DNA of 11,816 nt, taken from contig PMAM01000170.1 of NCBI GenBank assembly GCA_003152595.1, positions 1,191-13,006 of the forward strand, read 5' to 3'. Positions within the stretch are counted from its first letter, which is position 1; the number at the start of each line of letters is the position of its first letter. Shown here one piece after another: positions 1 through 7,180 of this stretch. The notes beneath the pieces were generated by a model, which worked only from the letters and a program-made list of their open reading frames with translations, ran no database searches and was not told where the DNA came from. The stretch comes from Acidobacterium sp. Lineage in GTDB: Bacteria; Acidobacteriota; Terriglobia; Terriglobales; Acidobacteriaceae. Both the position numbers and the translations under genes were made by a program.

Positions 1-1317
1 CCGCACCTGGTTCACGATGTTCCTTTCGTGGTTCCTAACTACTCCTGGTGGGAGACGCCTTTCTATGGCATCGGGTTGAAGGTCTACGACCTGCTTGCCG
101 GTCAATATGGGTTCGGCAAGTCGCGGCTGCTGTCGCGAGAGGAAACGTTGGAACGACTGCCGACCCTGCGTCAGGATGGACTGCGCGGGGGTGTTGTCTA
201 CCATGACGGACAGTTTGACGATGCCCGTCTCCTGATCCATCTGCTTGCCACGGCCGTGGATCATGAGGCGACAGTCCTCAACTACGCGCCTGTCGTGGAG
301 ATCCGGCGGGGTTCGGATGGATTCGTCTGCGGGGTGGTCGCCGAGGATCGCGAGTCGGGGCAGCGTTTGTCGATCGACGCGCAGGTGGTGATCAACGCGA
401 CAGGGATCTTCGCCGACGAGACGCGGCAGATGGCGGATGCAAAGGCCAGCCCGATGATGGTGCCGAGCCAGGGCATTCACCTTGTGCTGGACGGGTCTTT
501 CCTTCGCGGCAACGCGGCGATCATGGTGCCGCATACCAGCGATGGGCGCGTGCTCTTCGCGATCCCATGGCACGGCCACACGGTTGTGGGCACGACTGAC
601 ACGCCGATCGAAGGACCCTCGTATGAGCCGCTGCCGTTCGAACACGAAATCCAGTTCGTGCTGGAGACGGCGAGCGAATACCTGAGCCACCCGCCGAAGC
701 GCGAAGATGTGCTGAGCGTCTTCGTGGGCATTCGGCCGCTGGTGCGGCAATCCGGAGCCAGCGCCACGACTACTTCGGCGCTGTCGCGCGACCATACGGT
801 TCACATCGACGATTCGGGGTTGCTGACCATTGCGGGCGGCAAGTGGACGACCTACCGGCAGATGGCGGAGGACACGGTCGATCATGCCATCATGCTGGGC
901 AAGCTGGGGGAGAAGCCTTGCGTCACGCGAGAGCTGCGGATTCACGGGTACCTCGAGGATGCCTCTGCGCTCAACCATCTCTGGGTTTATGGGTCGGATG
1001 CGGAGAAGATTCGCGCTCTGGTTCATGAATCTCCGGCGCTCGGAAAGCAGCTGGATCCGGCGCTGCCTTCGATTGCGGCCGAGGTGGTCTGGGCGGTTCG
1101 CGAGGAGATGGCTCGCAGGCTGGAGGACGTGCTGGCGCGGCGGACTCGCGCCCTGTTCCTGGATGCGAGGGCCGCGCTTCGCATGGCGCCGGAAGTTGCG
1201 GCTCTGATGGCGGAAGAACTCGGCCGAGATCAAGCCTGGGTTGATGCCGAGGTGGCGCGATTCCGGGAGCTGGCCGCCGGCTATCTCGTGCCGGACGCTG
1301 TCGCGACGGCCTCCTGA
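1..1317 (+). CDS. glpD: Aerobic glycerol-3-phosphate dehydrogenase, 5'-truncated by the window edge
   Basis: FAD-dependent, quinone-linked oxidation of sn-glycerol-3-phosphate to dihydroxyacetone phosphate at the inner face of the cytoplasmic membrane. The frame is open from base 1, so the GTG at 28 is an internal valine and 438 codons are visible. The family is usually about 500-560 residues, so roughly 100 N-terminal residues with the FAD-binding GxGxxG lie outside. Visible landmarks are the WWETPFYGIGLKVYDLL block (46-99), the YHDGQFDDARL block (about 202-231), the substrate-region motif GIRPLVR (727-747), and the FAD-contact motif AGGKWTTYR near 832-858. The C-terminal helical DAO_C domain, with its AVREEMARRLEDVLARR segment, occupies about 1075-1300. 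All are typical of GlpD. The gene ends at TGA 1315-1317 and no glycerol kinase or facilitator follows in the window. No internal damage is seen. Other members of the DAO superfamily are less likely because of the C-terminal domain. Confidence 0.95.
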   Translation, partial: PHLVHDVPFVVPNYSWWETPFYGIGLKVYDLLAGQYGFGKSRLLSREETLERLPTLRQDGLRGGVVYHDGQFDDARLLIHLLATAVDHEATVLNYAPVVEIRRGSDGFVCGVVAEDRESGQRLSIDAQVVINATGIFADETRQMADAKASPMMVPSQGIHLVLDGSFLRGNAAIMVPHTSDGRVLFAIPWHGHTVVGTTDTPIEGPSYEPLPFEHEIQFVLETASEYLSHPPKREDVLSVFVGIRPLVRQSGASATTTSALSRDHTVHIDDSGLLTIAGGKWTTYRQMAEDTVDHAIMLGKLGEKPCVTRELRIHGYLEDASALNHLWVYGSDAEKIRALVHESPALGKQLDPALPSIAAEVVWAVREEMARRLEDVLARRTRALFLDARAALRMAPEVAALMAEELGRDQAWVDAEVARFRELAAGYLVPDAVATAS

Positions 1318-1408
1318 ATCAGGCTGGCAGTGGTTCCGAGCCGGCTGAATCGATCAGGGACCTGAAGAGGCTGTGACGAGCTAAGAGTCGGTTAGCGACG
1401 AACCGGTC

Positions 1409-1460
1409 AGCGGAAGAAGCGTTAGCCAAAGGCAAGCCGGCTTCTCACGAAGGTTCCGCT
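1409..1460. terminator. Imperfect inverted repeat between convergent genes; possible bidirectional terminator
   Basis: AGCGGAA at 1409-1415 pairs with TTCCGCT at 1454-1460, and GAAGC at 1416-1420 continues the stem with GCTTC at 1440-1444 across a nine-base one-sided bulge. A small GCC-AAA-GGC hairpin sits inside at 1425-1433, and a separate CGGTT/AACCG pair lies just upstream (1389-1393 with 1401-1405). It lies between the stop of glpD and the stop of the convergent membrane-protein gene, where a shared terminator would be expected. There is no T tract on either side, so this is not a canonical intrinsic terminator. The functional assignment is inference from position and symmetry only. Confidence 0.25.
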
Positions 1461-1461
1461 T

Positions 1462-3708
1462 CTATTGCCACTCCGTTCCCATGTTGTCGTCGGTAATGGG
1501 GTCGAGGCCGTGCAGCCTTGACAGCAGACTTTCGCGCAGTTCGATGGAATGGTCGAGTCCGTCCGCGGTCTTCTCGTCGGTGGCAACGGGCAAGGACACG
1601 ATGCGATCGAGAGCGGTGCGATCTTCGGGGCGCGACATATCGAACATCAGGCGGCCGTCGATGCGGAGGGCGAGAAGGGCCGCACGCAGGCGGGTCCGGT
1701 CGAAGATAAGAGGGCTGTCGCTGACGGCGAGAAAGTTGGAAATCCTGAGGGCGTGGGAGAAGACCATCGCTCCGGTGAGCTGCACACGGCCGGAGGAGGT
1801 GGTGTTGTAGTAGAGGACGCCGCCGCGATTGAGGTGCTCGCGGCTGAGTCGCAGAAAGTCCTCGGAGAGCAGATTGGTGGCGTTCGCGCGCCAGTTGTAG
1901 GTCGCGTTCATCAGGATGAAGTCGAACTTCTGGTCCGGATGAGCGACCAGCCAGCGCCGGCCGTCATCGATGACGATGTGGACCTTGGGATTGGACAGCA
2001 GACTGGCAACACCGGGACGCTGGAGGATCAGGGGCGAGTAGCCGGGATTGATTTCGACGATGGTGACATCCTGCACGGCGGGATTGTTGACGGCAATCTG
2101 CGCCCAGGAGCCGGACGACAATCCGACGATGAGCATGCGAAGCGGATGGGGATGCAGCGCAGCGATCGCGTAGGCGCGGAAGATGCCGTTGTCGTCATGC
2201 GCAGGATCGATATTGAAGTGGCCATCGTAGATACCACCGCCGAAGACGGTCTCCCATGAATCGACGGCGATGACGCCGCTGCGATTTTCGACCAGCTGGA
2301 CGATCCGGTCTCCGGCAGGGCGGGAGTTTTTGAAGAGAAGCCGCTCGTAAAGACCGGAGAACAAGGGACCGCTGCAGGAGACCAGAAGCAGACAAACCGC
2401 GGTTGCGGCGGCAAAGAACAGGGGCCGTGGCCTGGGCGTGGCGAGGAGCGCAAGCGCAAGCGAGATCAGGAGGCCGAGGCCCAGCAGCACTGCGGAGGTG
2501 GTGCCTGTCGACCAATGATCGAGCAGAATAAAGCCGACGAGAAAGCTGCCCAGGACAGAGCCGATGATATTGCTGAGATAGAGATAGCTGATCTTTTTCC
2601 CGGCCTGTTCCTGCGCTCCGATGGCGGCGTGGGCCAGCAGGGGAAAAGCGGCGCCCAGCAGGGCAGCGGAAATTTCCACGATGCAAAAGGTCCGGCCGTA
2701 ATTGATATACAAAACCAGGAATGAGACGGCGGGGGCGAGCAGGTACCCGATGATAGTGCCGGCCAGCACGACCATGGCCGCAGCGCGTAAGGTTCGGCCG
2801 GGATTACCGGCCAGACGGTTTTTGCAGGCGCGGTGGACGAGATAGGATCCGCAGGCGATACCGATGAGATAGAAGCCCAGCATGACCGCGAAGGAAGAGG
2901 CCCTTCCGCCGCTGACGAACGAGTAGATGCGGTACCAGAGAATCTCAAAGGCAAGCGCGACAAAGCCGGTACCGCCGGCGAGAACCATAGCCGGGGTGAA
3001 GGGCATGACGGCGGGGAGCGGGCGGGATTCCAGGCTGGAGGAGTGAGGCGCGGTCTGGGGATTGTCCGATCCCAGGGGAGCCAGGAGCGCGATGGCGCCC
3101 ACGACCAGATTGCAGGCCGTCGCCACATGGATGGATCCGGATTCGCCCATCGCGCGCATGAGGAACGCGGCCGCGGCAAGACATGCGACTCCGGAGCCGA
3201 GGGTATTGACAGCATAGAGCGCACCGACGGACCCGCCGACATTGGAGGTGCGCTGGACGAGGTGCTCGGTGAGGAGGGGCAGAGTGCTGCCCATGAGCAG
3301 CGTGGGGATGAGCAGGAGAAGGAAGGTGGCGAGGCCGGTGACGGTGGTGGAGCGGCCTGCTGTGAACTGCGCGACCCAATGGAAGAGATGAAGGGAGCCG
3401 AATCCGAAGAGGCCGACCGAGCACTCGATCGCGCCGAAGGCGCGCAGCGCGGGAAGGCGAGGCAGCGTGGAAAGGCGGCCGCCGGCGAGGCTGCCGAGGC
3501 CCAGGCCCAGCATGAATACCGTAACAATGACGGTTACAGATTCAATGTTGACGCCGTAGACGGTAAACAGGGCCCGTTGCCAGACGATCTGATAGAGGAG
3601 AGCGGGAAAGCCGGAGACGAAGAACAGCAAATAGTAAGGCCAGATCCGGTCCGCAGGAGTCGCATTTTCGGCGCACGCGGCCAGCGAGGGATAAGTGCTG
3701 GTGCTCAT
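1462..3708 (-). CDS. Polytopic membrane protein fused to a spermidine-synthase-like domain
   Basis: A 748-residue protein with about 12-13 predicted hydrophobic helices between residues 24 and 446, followed by a soluble Rossmann-type domain at about 465-700. This is the architecture of the 'fused MFS/spermidine synthase' or membrane-bound spermidine-synthase-like proteins. The membrane part looks duplicated: ALLYQIVWQR (36-45) and ALAFEILWYR (251-260) each open a similar helix pair ending in a GS(L/Y)L-like turn. The soluble part has a nucleotide-loop-like LIVGLSSGSWAQ (526-537), an acidic residue at the end of the second strand (E552 in VEINPGY), and DDGRRWL (581-587). At the site where true aminopropyltransferases have the catalytic Asp of a DSSDP-type motif, this protein reads MNATYNWRANATNLLSEDF (600-618). 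Putrescine aminopropyl transfer is therefore doubtful and the substrate is unknown. The ATG at 3708 has no obvious Shine-Dalgarno but is the first in-frame start before the conserved first helix. Stop is TAG. It is transcribed alone and convergently with glpD. Confidence 0.88.
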   Translation of the reverse strand: MSTSTYPSLAACAENATPADRIWPYYLLFFVSGFPALLYQIVWQRALFTVYGVNIESVTVIVTVFMLGLGLGSLAGGRLSTLPRLPALRAFGAIECSVGLFGFGSLHLFHWVAQFTAGRSTTVTGLATFLLLLIPTLLMGSTLPLLTEHLVQRTSNVGGSVGALYAVNTLGSGVACLAAAAFLMRAMGESGSIHVATACNLVVGAIALLAPLGSDNPQTAPHSSSLESRPLPAVMPFTPAMVLAGGTGFVALAFEILWYRIYSFVSGGRASSFAVMLGFYLIGIACGSYLVHRACKNRLAGNPGRTLRAAAMVVLAGTIIGYLLAPAVSFLVLYINYGRTFCIVEISAALLGAAFPLLAHAAIGAQEQAGKKISYLYLSNIIGSVLGSFLVGFILLDHWSTGTTSAVLLGLGLLISLALALLATPRPRPLFFAAATAVCLLLVSCSGPLFSGLYERLLFKNSRPAGDRIVQLVENRSGVIAVDSWETVFGGGIYDGHFNIDPAHDDNGIFRAYAIAALHPHPLRMLIVGLSSGSWAQIAVNNPAVQDVTIVEINPGYSPLILQRPGVASLLSNPKVHIVIDDGRRWLVAHPDQKFDFILMNATYNWRANATNLLSEDFLRLSREHLNRGGVLYYNTTSSGRVQLTGAMVFSHALRISNFLAVSDSPLIFDRTRLRAALLALRIDGRLMFDMSRPEDRTALDRIVSLPVATDEKTADGLDHSIELRESLLSRLHGLDPITDDNMGTEWQ

Positions 3709-3719
3709 AGGTGCTTATC
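3690..3719 (-). promoter_or_regulatory. Small inverted repeat and triplicated GTGCT spanning the start codon
   Basis: GATAAG at 3690-3695 and CTTATC at 3714-3719 form a six-base inverted repeat with an 18-base loop that contains the ATG (3706-3708) of the membrane-protein gene. Inside it GTGCT occurs three times on the plus strand (3695-3699, 3701-3705, 3711-3715). A hairpin here could mask initiation, but the stem is short and the gene lacks a clear Shine-Dalgarno, so a regulatory role is speculative. Confidence 0.15.
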
Positions 3720-3876
3720 ATGCTAACCACCTGATGCGCAGTTGCTTATGGCTCTTTCGGGGGAGTGCCGCGGTTACCGAACGGGCACAAAGCTTCAGCC
3801 AGCGAGCAGGAGTGACCTGTCGCTGGCGGGGTGTGGAGGGAGCCCGGAAGTACGGCGGATCCGGAATGGGTCGCGA

Positions 3877-4108
3877 TTAATAACCAGGCTCGACCGGAAC
3901 CTTAACGATCTGTCCGGCTCCGGCAGGGGCGGCACCGAAGTTGGAGATATAGAGGCTGCCGTCCGGACCGAAGGTCATGGCCGTCGGGACCGAAGTGGAG
4001 GCCGCGGGGTGCGTTCAACCCGGAGGCAACGACGGTGGCATTGGCGGGAAGCTGAGCGAAAGCAGGTGACACGCCAGGCAGCAGGGCGGTCGATGGAATA
4101 CGAAGCAA
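3877..4108 (-). pseudogene. Internally deleted ScyD/ScyE-type secreted protein remnant
   Basis: Two pieces of one gene in two minus-strand frames. From 4108 down to 3980 the frame reads a worn signal-peptide end (VSPAFAQ), then LPANATVVASGLNAPRGL and HFGPDG, which resembles the mature N-terminus of ScyD/ScyE-family proteins. From about 3990 down to 3877 a different frame reads VPTAMTFGPDGSLYISNFG, then APAGAGQIVKV, ending at a TAA (3877-3879); this resembles the extreme C-terminus of the same family. Full members are about 330-380 residues, so only about 43 N-terminal and 38 C-terminal residues remain and the whole middle is gone. The N-terminal frame has no ATG: codon 4106-4108 is TTG, and an in-frame TAG lies at 4121-4123. 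Around 3980-3990 the sequence fits both halves, which suggests a deletion at microhomology. The family assignment is from motif recognition; the deletion mechanism is inference. Confidence 0.7.
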
Positions 4109-4179
4109 ATTGCAGGTACTCTAGTGGGCAATTCAATTCCGCGGCAATGGCTTTTTAGGATACTTCTCGGGAGGCGGCC

Positions 4180-4641
4180 ATGACTGCCCTATTCCCCTGG
4201 CGAAGGACGCAGGCCAGAGACCTGGCCAAATGCCTGCAGCTGCATCCGGCCAAGAATGGAGCGGAGGCCGTGGGAAATGCTCGTGCTGCGAAGGCCTGGC
4301 AGCAGCTCTTTGCAATGTCGCACGCAACGCGAAGCGCTGTTGTGGAAATGCGCGAGGGAGACCGGGTTGAGATTGTTGGCTTTGGGCTCGCATCGTTTGT
4401 GAAGAAGAGCTTTGCCGAAGACGAAGTAAGAAACCCCAGGCTCGGTCTGAACTCCAGGATCATCAGCAGCATCGCAGAGGACTCGTCCGTCATTGCCACC
4501 GAGGAAGAAGTCCGGGATGCAAATACCCGAGGAGATCTGCAGCAGGTGATTCTGGATACCAGCTGGAAGAATGGCGCCCTGACAGCAGCGCAGGTGGACG
4601 CTTCCGTACTGTCCACCCCTCGCTTTCTCCTTGCTTCCTGA
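4180..4641 (+). CDS. Hypothetical protein, possibly GNAT-like, C-terminally truncated
   Basis: A 153-residue soluble ORF with ATG at 4180 preceded by GGGAGG at 4169-4174 with a five-base spacer, the best Shine-Dalgarno in the window. There are no membrane segments or signal peptide. The sequence has a plausible globular pattern: a helical AKAWQQLFAM segment (38-47), strands with VEMREGDRVEIVGFGLASFV (55-74), an LGLNSRIISSI helix (87-97), and RGDLQQVILDTSWKNG (117-132). From memory this resembles the front half of acidobacterial proteins with a GNAT-like N-terminal region and a LuxR-type helix-turn-helix C-terminus, but I cannot verify that. After ALTAAQVD (about residue 141) the sequence turns into a low-complexity tail and stops. 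In the next frame the bases from about 4606 read LAFSLLPETPLGYP-like residues that could be the expected continuation, so a frameshift or decay near 4600 is possible. Treat it as a real start with a doubtful end. Confidence 0.55.
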   Translation: MTALFPWRRTQARDLAKCLQLHPAKNGAEAVGNARAAKAWQQLFAMSHATRSAVVEMREGDRVEIVGFGLASFVKKSFAEDEVRNPRLGLNSRIISSIAEDSSVIATEEEVRDANTRGDLQQVILDTSWKNGALTAAQVDASVLSTPRFLLAS

Positions 4642-4948
4642 GACCCCACTTGGCTACCCTAATATTTCCCTCACACCCCTGCCCGAATCGGTCCCCGGCC
4701 TCTCCCGTATTTTCCGGGCTGCCGTTCAATCGGCCAAAACCGGGATGCGGACACGCGGGTTGTGGGGCTGGCGCCGCATACGATGAGTGACTCGGCGATT
4801 TCGCACCAATCGATATCCCGGGCAAGCGGGACTTCTGCAAAGAACAGAGTCCCGTCCTGACACCGATCCCGAACCGAATGCTGGCCTGGAACGAGGACAC
4901 CGTTGTCCCTGGAAACCGCGCTACCCTGCGGATCCACCAGCAGCGGCC
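4642..4948. other. Intergenic stretch with no confident gene
   Basis: About 307 bases between the plus-strand 153-codon ORF and the kinase gene, which converge on it. I see no RNA gene, insertion-sequence end or strong hairpin; CCCG at 4704-4707 with CGGG at 4715-4718 is only four base pairs. One weak minus-strand ORF covers most of it and is listed separately. It may hold the decayed C-terminal part of the gene starting at 4180. Confidence 0.4.
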
Positions 4949-4952
4949 TCAC
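4671..4952 (-). CDS. Weak 93-codon ORF overlapping the kinase stop codon
   Basis: A GTG at 4950-4952 overlaps the kinase TGA (4949-4951) in a GTGA arrangement, the geometry of a translationally coupled downstream gene. The product would be a 93-residue soluble protein with a middle part reading GTLFFAEVPLARDIDWCEIA and an Arg/Gly-rich end. I do not recognise it. There is no Shine-Dalgarno. The main argument for it is the overlap plus an open, fairly GC-rich third codon position. It could equally be a chance frame through decayed sequence. Confidence 0.2.
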   Translation of the reverse strand: MRPLLVDPQGSAVSRDNGVLVPGQHSVRDRCQDGTLFFAEVPLARDIDWCEIAESLIVCGASPTTRVSASRFWPIERQPGKYGRGRGPIRAGV

Positions 4953-7180
4953 TGCAATTTGTGGGACTTATCCAACGCGCTGTTCGCTTTCGCCTCGTTC
5001 AGTGCCGACTGAAAGGCCGGATCGGCACGCAGGGCCGCCAGCTCCGGACTGCGTTCGAATTCCGCCGCGTGATAACCCTGCGCGAGGGCCTTCACGATCA
5101 GCGTGATCGCTTTGGAGCGTTGTCCGAGAATCTCGTACGTCTCGCCCGCGCGATATTCGACATCCGGGTCGTCGGGAGAAAGCGCCAGAGCTTTGCGCAG
5201 CAGGACTTCGCTCGGTCCCGGCTGTCCGGACGATGCATAGTAATCACCAAGCTGCACAAGCAGACTCGTATCCTCAGGAGACTTGATGCGTTGTGCCTCG
5301 GCCACTTCGATGGCTTTGTGGTACCCCTGCAACGACTGCTCGCGCTGGCCGCTCCACAGATACGCGCTGCCCAGATTGCCCCATACCTGGTAATCGCCGG
5401 GCCGCAGAGCGATGGACTTCTCATCCATGGCAACAGCCTCACTGTAGTTCCCCTGCAGTTCGTACAACGATCCAAGCGCGGTATAGGCATCCGGGTCAGG
5501 TTGGATCGACAGAACCTTCTCAAGGTCCTTCCGCGCCTCCCCGAACTGACCAAGCTGCATCCGGGCTAAACCGAGATCATAGTATGCGGCATTATTCTGT
5601 GGATCGAGCTCCACAGCCTTCTGCCACTCTGCAGCTGCCTCTTCCAATTTTCCGGTTGAAAAGTAGATCACCCCCAACCGAACCGGCCATCGCGAGTCAT
5701 TGGGCGCCAGATCGATCGCCCTCTGCGCCGCGTCGATGGAATCCTGCGTCCGCCCGTCGCCCTGATCGATCTCGGCAAGAGCGCCGTAGGCTTCTGCGCT
5801 GTGCGGATCGATGGCGATTGCCTTCTGCACCTGCTGCCGCGCCAGCGGAATCTGGCCCTGCATGGCGGCCATGCGCGCCAGGGTGACGTACGGCGGCGCC
5901 TGCCTCGGATCGAGTTGAAGCGCCTTCATCGTCTCCGCTCGCGCCATGTCGAGCAGCTTCGGATCCTTGCTGCTGCGGAATTGCAGGAACCAGGCATTGC
6001 CCAGCCCCGCGGCCGCCAGCGCAAATGATGGGTCCTCCTGCAGTACCTGCTGAAAGCCCTGAGCGGCGGCAGCGATATTGGCATCCTTATACGAGCGCTG
6101 CAGCAGGTCCTGCGCTTTTTGGTACTCGTCATAAGTGTTCGCCGGAGTTCCCGCCGGAATCCCCGCTGTTTCCGGGCGCACCCATCGCCGGATGGCCCCC
6201 GTCCACACTCCCAATCCAACTGCGATTGTCAGCACCCCCGCTGACACGATCGCGCCCCAAACCCAGGTCTTGATGCGTCTCAGTGAAGGAGCCGGGGAGC
6301 CGGATACCTCCGCCGGCGCCGAAGCCCCCAGCGATTCCGCCAGCGCCGTTGCCAATTGTCCCGCGCTCGCAAATCGCCTGGCCGGATCGATTTCCGTCGC
6401 GGTAGTGACGGCCCGCACAAAGGGCTCCGGCAGGTCCGGCCGCAGGTCGATCAGCGCTCTTCGCTCGCTTACGGCAGCCGCAGCCTCCGCCATCGGCCGT
6501 GAACTCGCCTTGACTGGATGCTGTCCTGTCACCAGGTAGTAGAGCAGCACACCCATGGCGTAGATATCCGTCGCCACCGTGGCTACGCTCCCCCGGAACA
6601 GCTCCGGAGCCATGTAGTTCGGCGTCCCTGAAACCATTCTCTGGCCCTGCGGCGAGGCGCTCAGCCCAAAATCCATCAGAAGAATGCGGCCGCCCTCTTC
6701 GCGCATCACGTTCTGGGCCTTGATATCCCGGTGCAGAATGCCCTTGCGGTGCACTGCGCTCAGGGCTCTGGTGACGTCCAGGCCGATGAGCGCGGCCTCG
6801 CGACCGCCAAACGGCCCCTGCTCGCGAACCAGCGCCGACAACGTTTTGCCCTGCACAAAATCCGTCCAGAATCCCACCCGCCCATCGTGCCGATCAATGC
6901 CGTGGACGTGCACGATGTTGGCGTGTTGTACGGAAGCCAGGGCGCGCGCCTCACGGAGGAGCGCCTGGTAGGCCTCGTCGCCGCTCACCGAGCCAGGCAG
7001 CAGCAGTTTCAGCGCTACCTCCCGTTCCAGGTGGGGATCCCACGCGCGGTACACCTCGCCGAAGCTGCCCTGTCCCACACGCGCAAGCAAACGAAAGTCG
7101 CCCCATAAATCACACTTCGGCAGCGGATTGACGGGGCCATGTTCGCTGTCGTTGAGCGGGAGTGTAGGATCGTCGTCCAT
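4949..7180 (-). CDS. Transmembrane Ser/Thr protein kinase with C-terminal TPR domain
   Basis: A Hanks-type kinase of 743 residues when started at the ATG of MDDDPTLPLN. Catalytic features are complete: glycine loop VGQGSFGEVY (G36, G38, G41), ATP-anchoring K58 in VALK, helix-C E77, HRDIKAQN (H150-N157, catalytic D152), DFG (170-172), and APE (191-193) after an activation segment with T186. A single membrane helix lies at about 305-330. The rest (about 350-720) is a run of roughly ten TPR units of about 34 residues, such as the one with KAVELDPQNNAAYYDLG, ending in an ERSPELAALRADPAF motif often seen in acidobacterial TPR proteins. The kinase would be cytoplasmic and the TPRs on the far side of the membrane, suggesting protein sensing or scaffolding; the partner is unknown. 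The frame stays open to 7375, but those extra 65 residues are unlike a kinase N-terminus. No good Shine-Dalgarno precedes 7180. Confidence 0.93.
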   Translation of the reverse strand: MDDDPTLPLNDSEHGPVNPLPKCDLWGDFRLLARVGQGSFGEVYRAWDPHLEREVALKLLLPGSVSGDEAYQALLREARALASVQHANIVHVHGIDRHDGRVGFWTDFVQGKTLSALVREQGPFGGREAALIGLDVTRALSAVHRKGILHRDIKAQNVMREEGGRILLMDFGLSASPQGQRMVSGTPNYMAPELFRGSVATVATDIYAMGVLLYYLVTGQHPVKASSRPMAEAAAAVSERRALIDLRPDLPEPFVRAVTTATEIDPARRFASAGQLATALAESLGASAPAEVSGSPAPSLRRIKTWVWGAIVSAGVLTIAVGLGVWTGAIRRWVRPETAGIPAGTPANTYDEYQKAQDLLQRSYKDANIAAAAQGFQQVLQEDPSFALAAAGLGNAWFLQFRSSKDPKLLDMARAETMKALQLDPRQAPPYVTLARMAAMQGQIPLARQQVQKAIAIDPHSAEAYGALAEIDQGDGRTQDSIDAAQRAIDLAPNDSRWPVRLGVIYFSTGKLEEAAAEWQKAVELDPQNNAAYYDLGLARMQLGQFGEARKDLEKVLSIQPDPDAYTALGSLYELQGNYSEAVAMDEKSIALRPGDYQVWGNLGSAYLWSGQREQSLQGYHKAIEVAEAQRIKSPEDTSLLVQLGDYYASSGQPGPSEVLLRKALALSPDDPDVEYRAGETYEILGQRSKAITLIVKALAQGYHAAEFERSPELAALRADPAFQSALNEAKANSALDKSHKLQ

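Noticed and set aside
28..30. GTG at 28 as the start of glpD
   Set aside because: The frame is open to base 1 with conserved residues before it, and the N-terminal FAD-binding segment would be missing; the gene simply begins outside the window.
2833..3726. A 297-codon open frame on the plus strand, opposite the membrane-protein gene
   Set aside because: Gly/Glu/Asp/Arg-rich without fold or ribosome binding site; it is an antisense shadow of well-defined transmembrane helices on the minus strand.
4155..4649. 164-codon minus-strand frame opposite the 4180 ORF
   Set aside because: Ser/Arg/Ala-rich composition with no motif, while the plus-strand frame has a near-ideal Shine-Dalgarno and a globular pattern.
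4704..4718. CCCG/CGGG hairpin as a terminator for the converging genes
   Set aside because: Only four base pairs, with the T-rich stretch in the loop and not after the stem.
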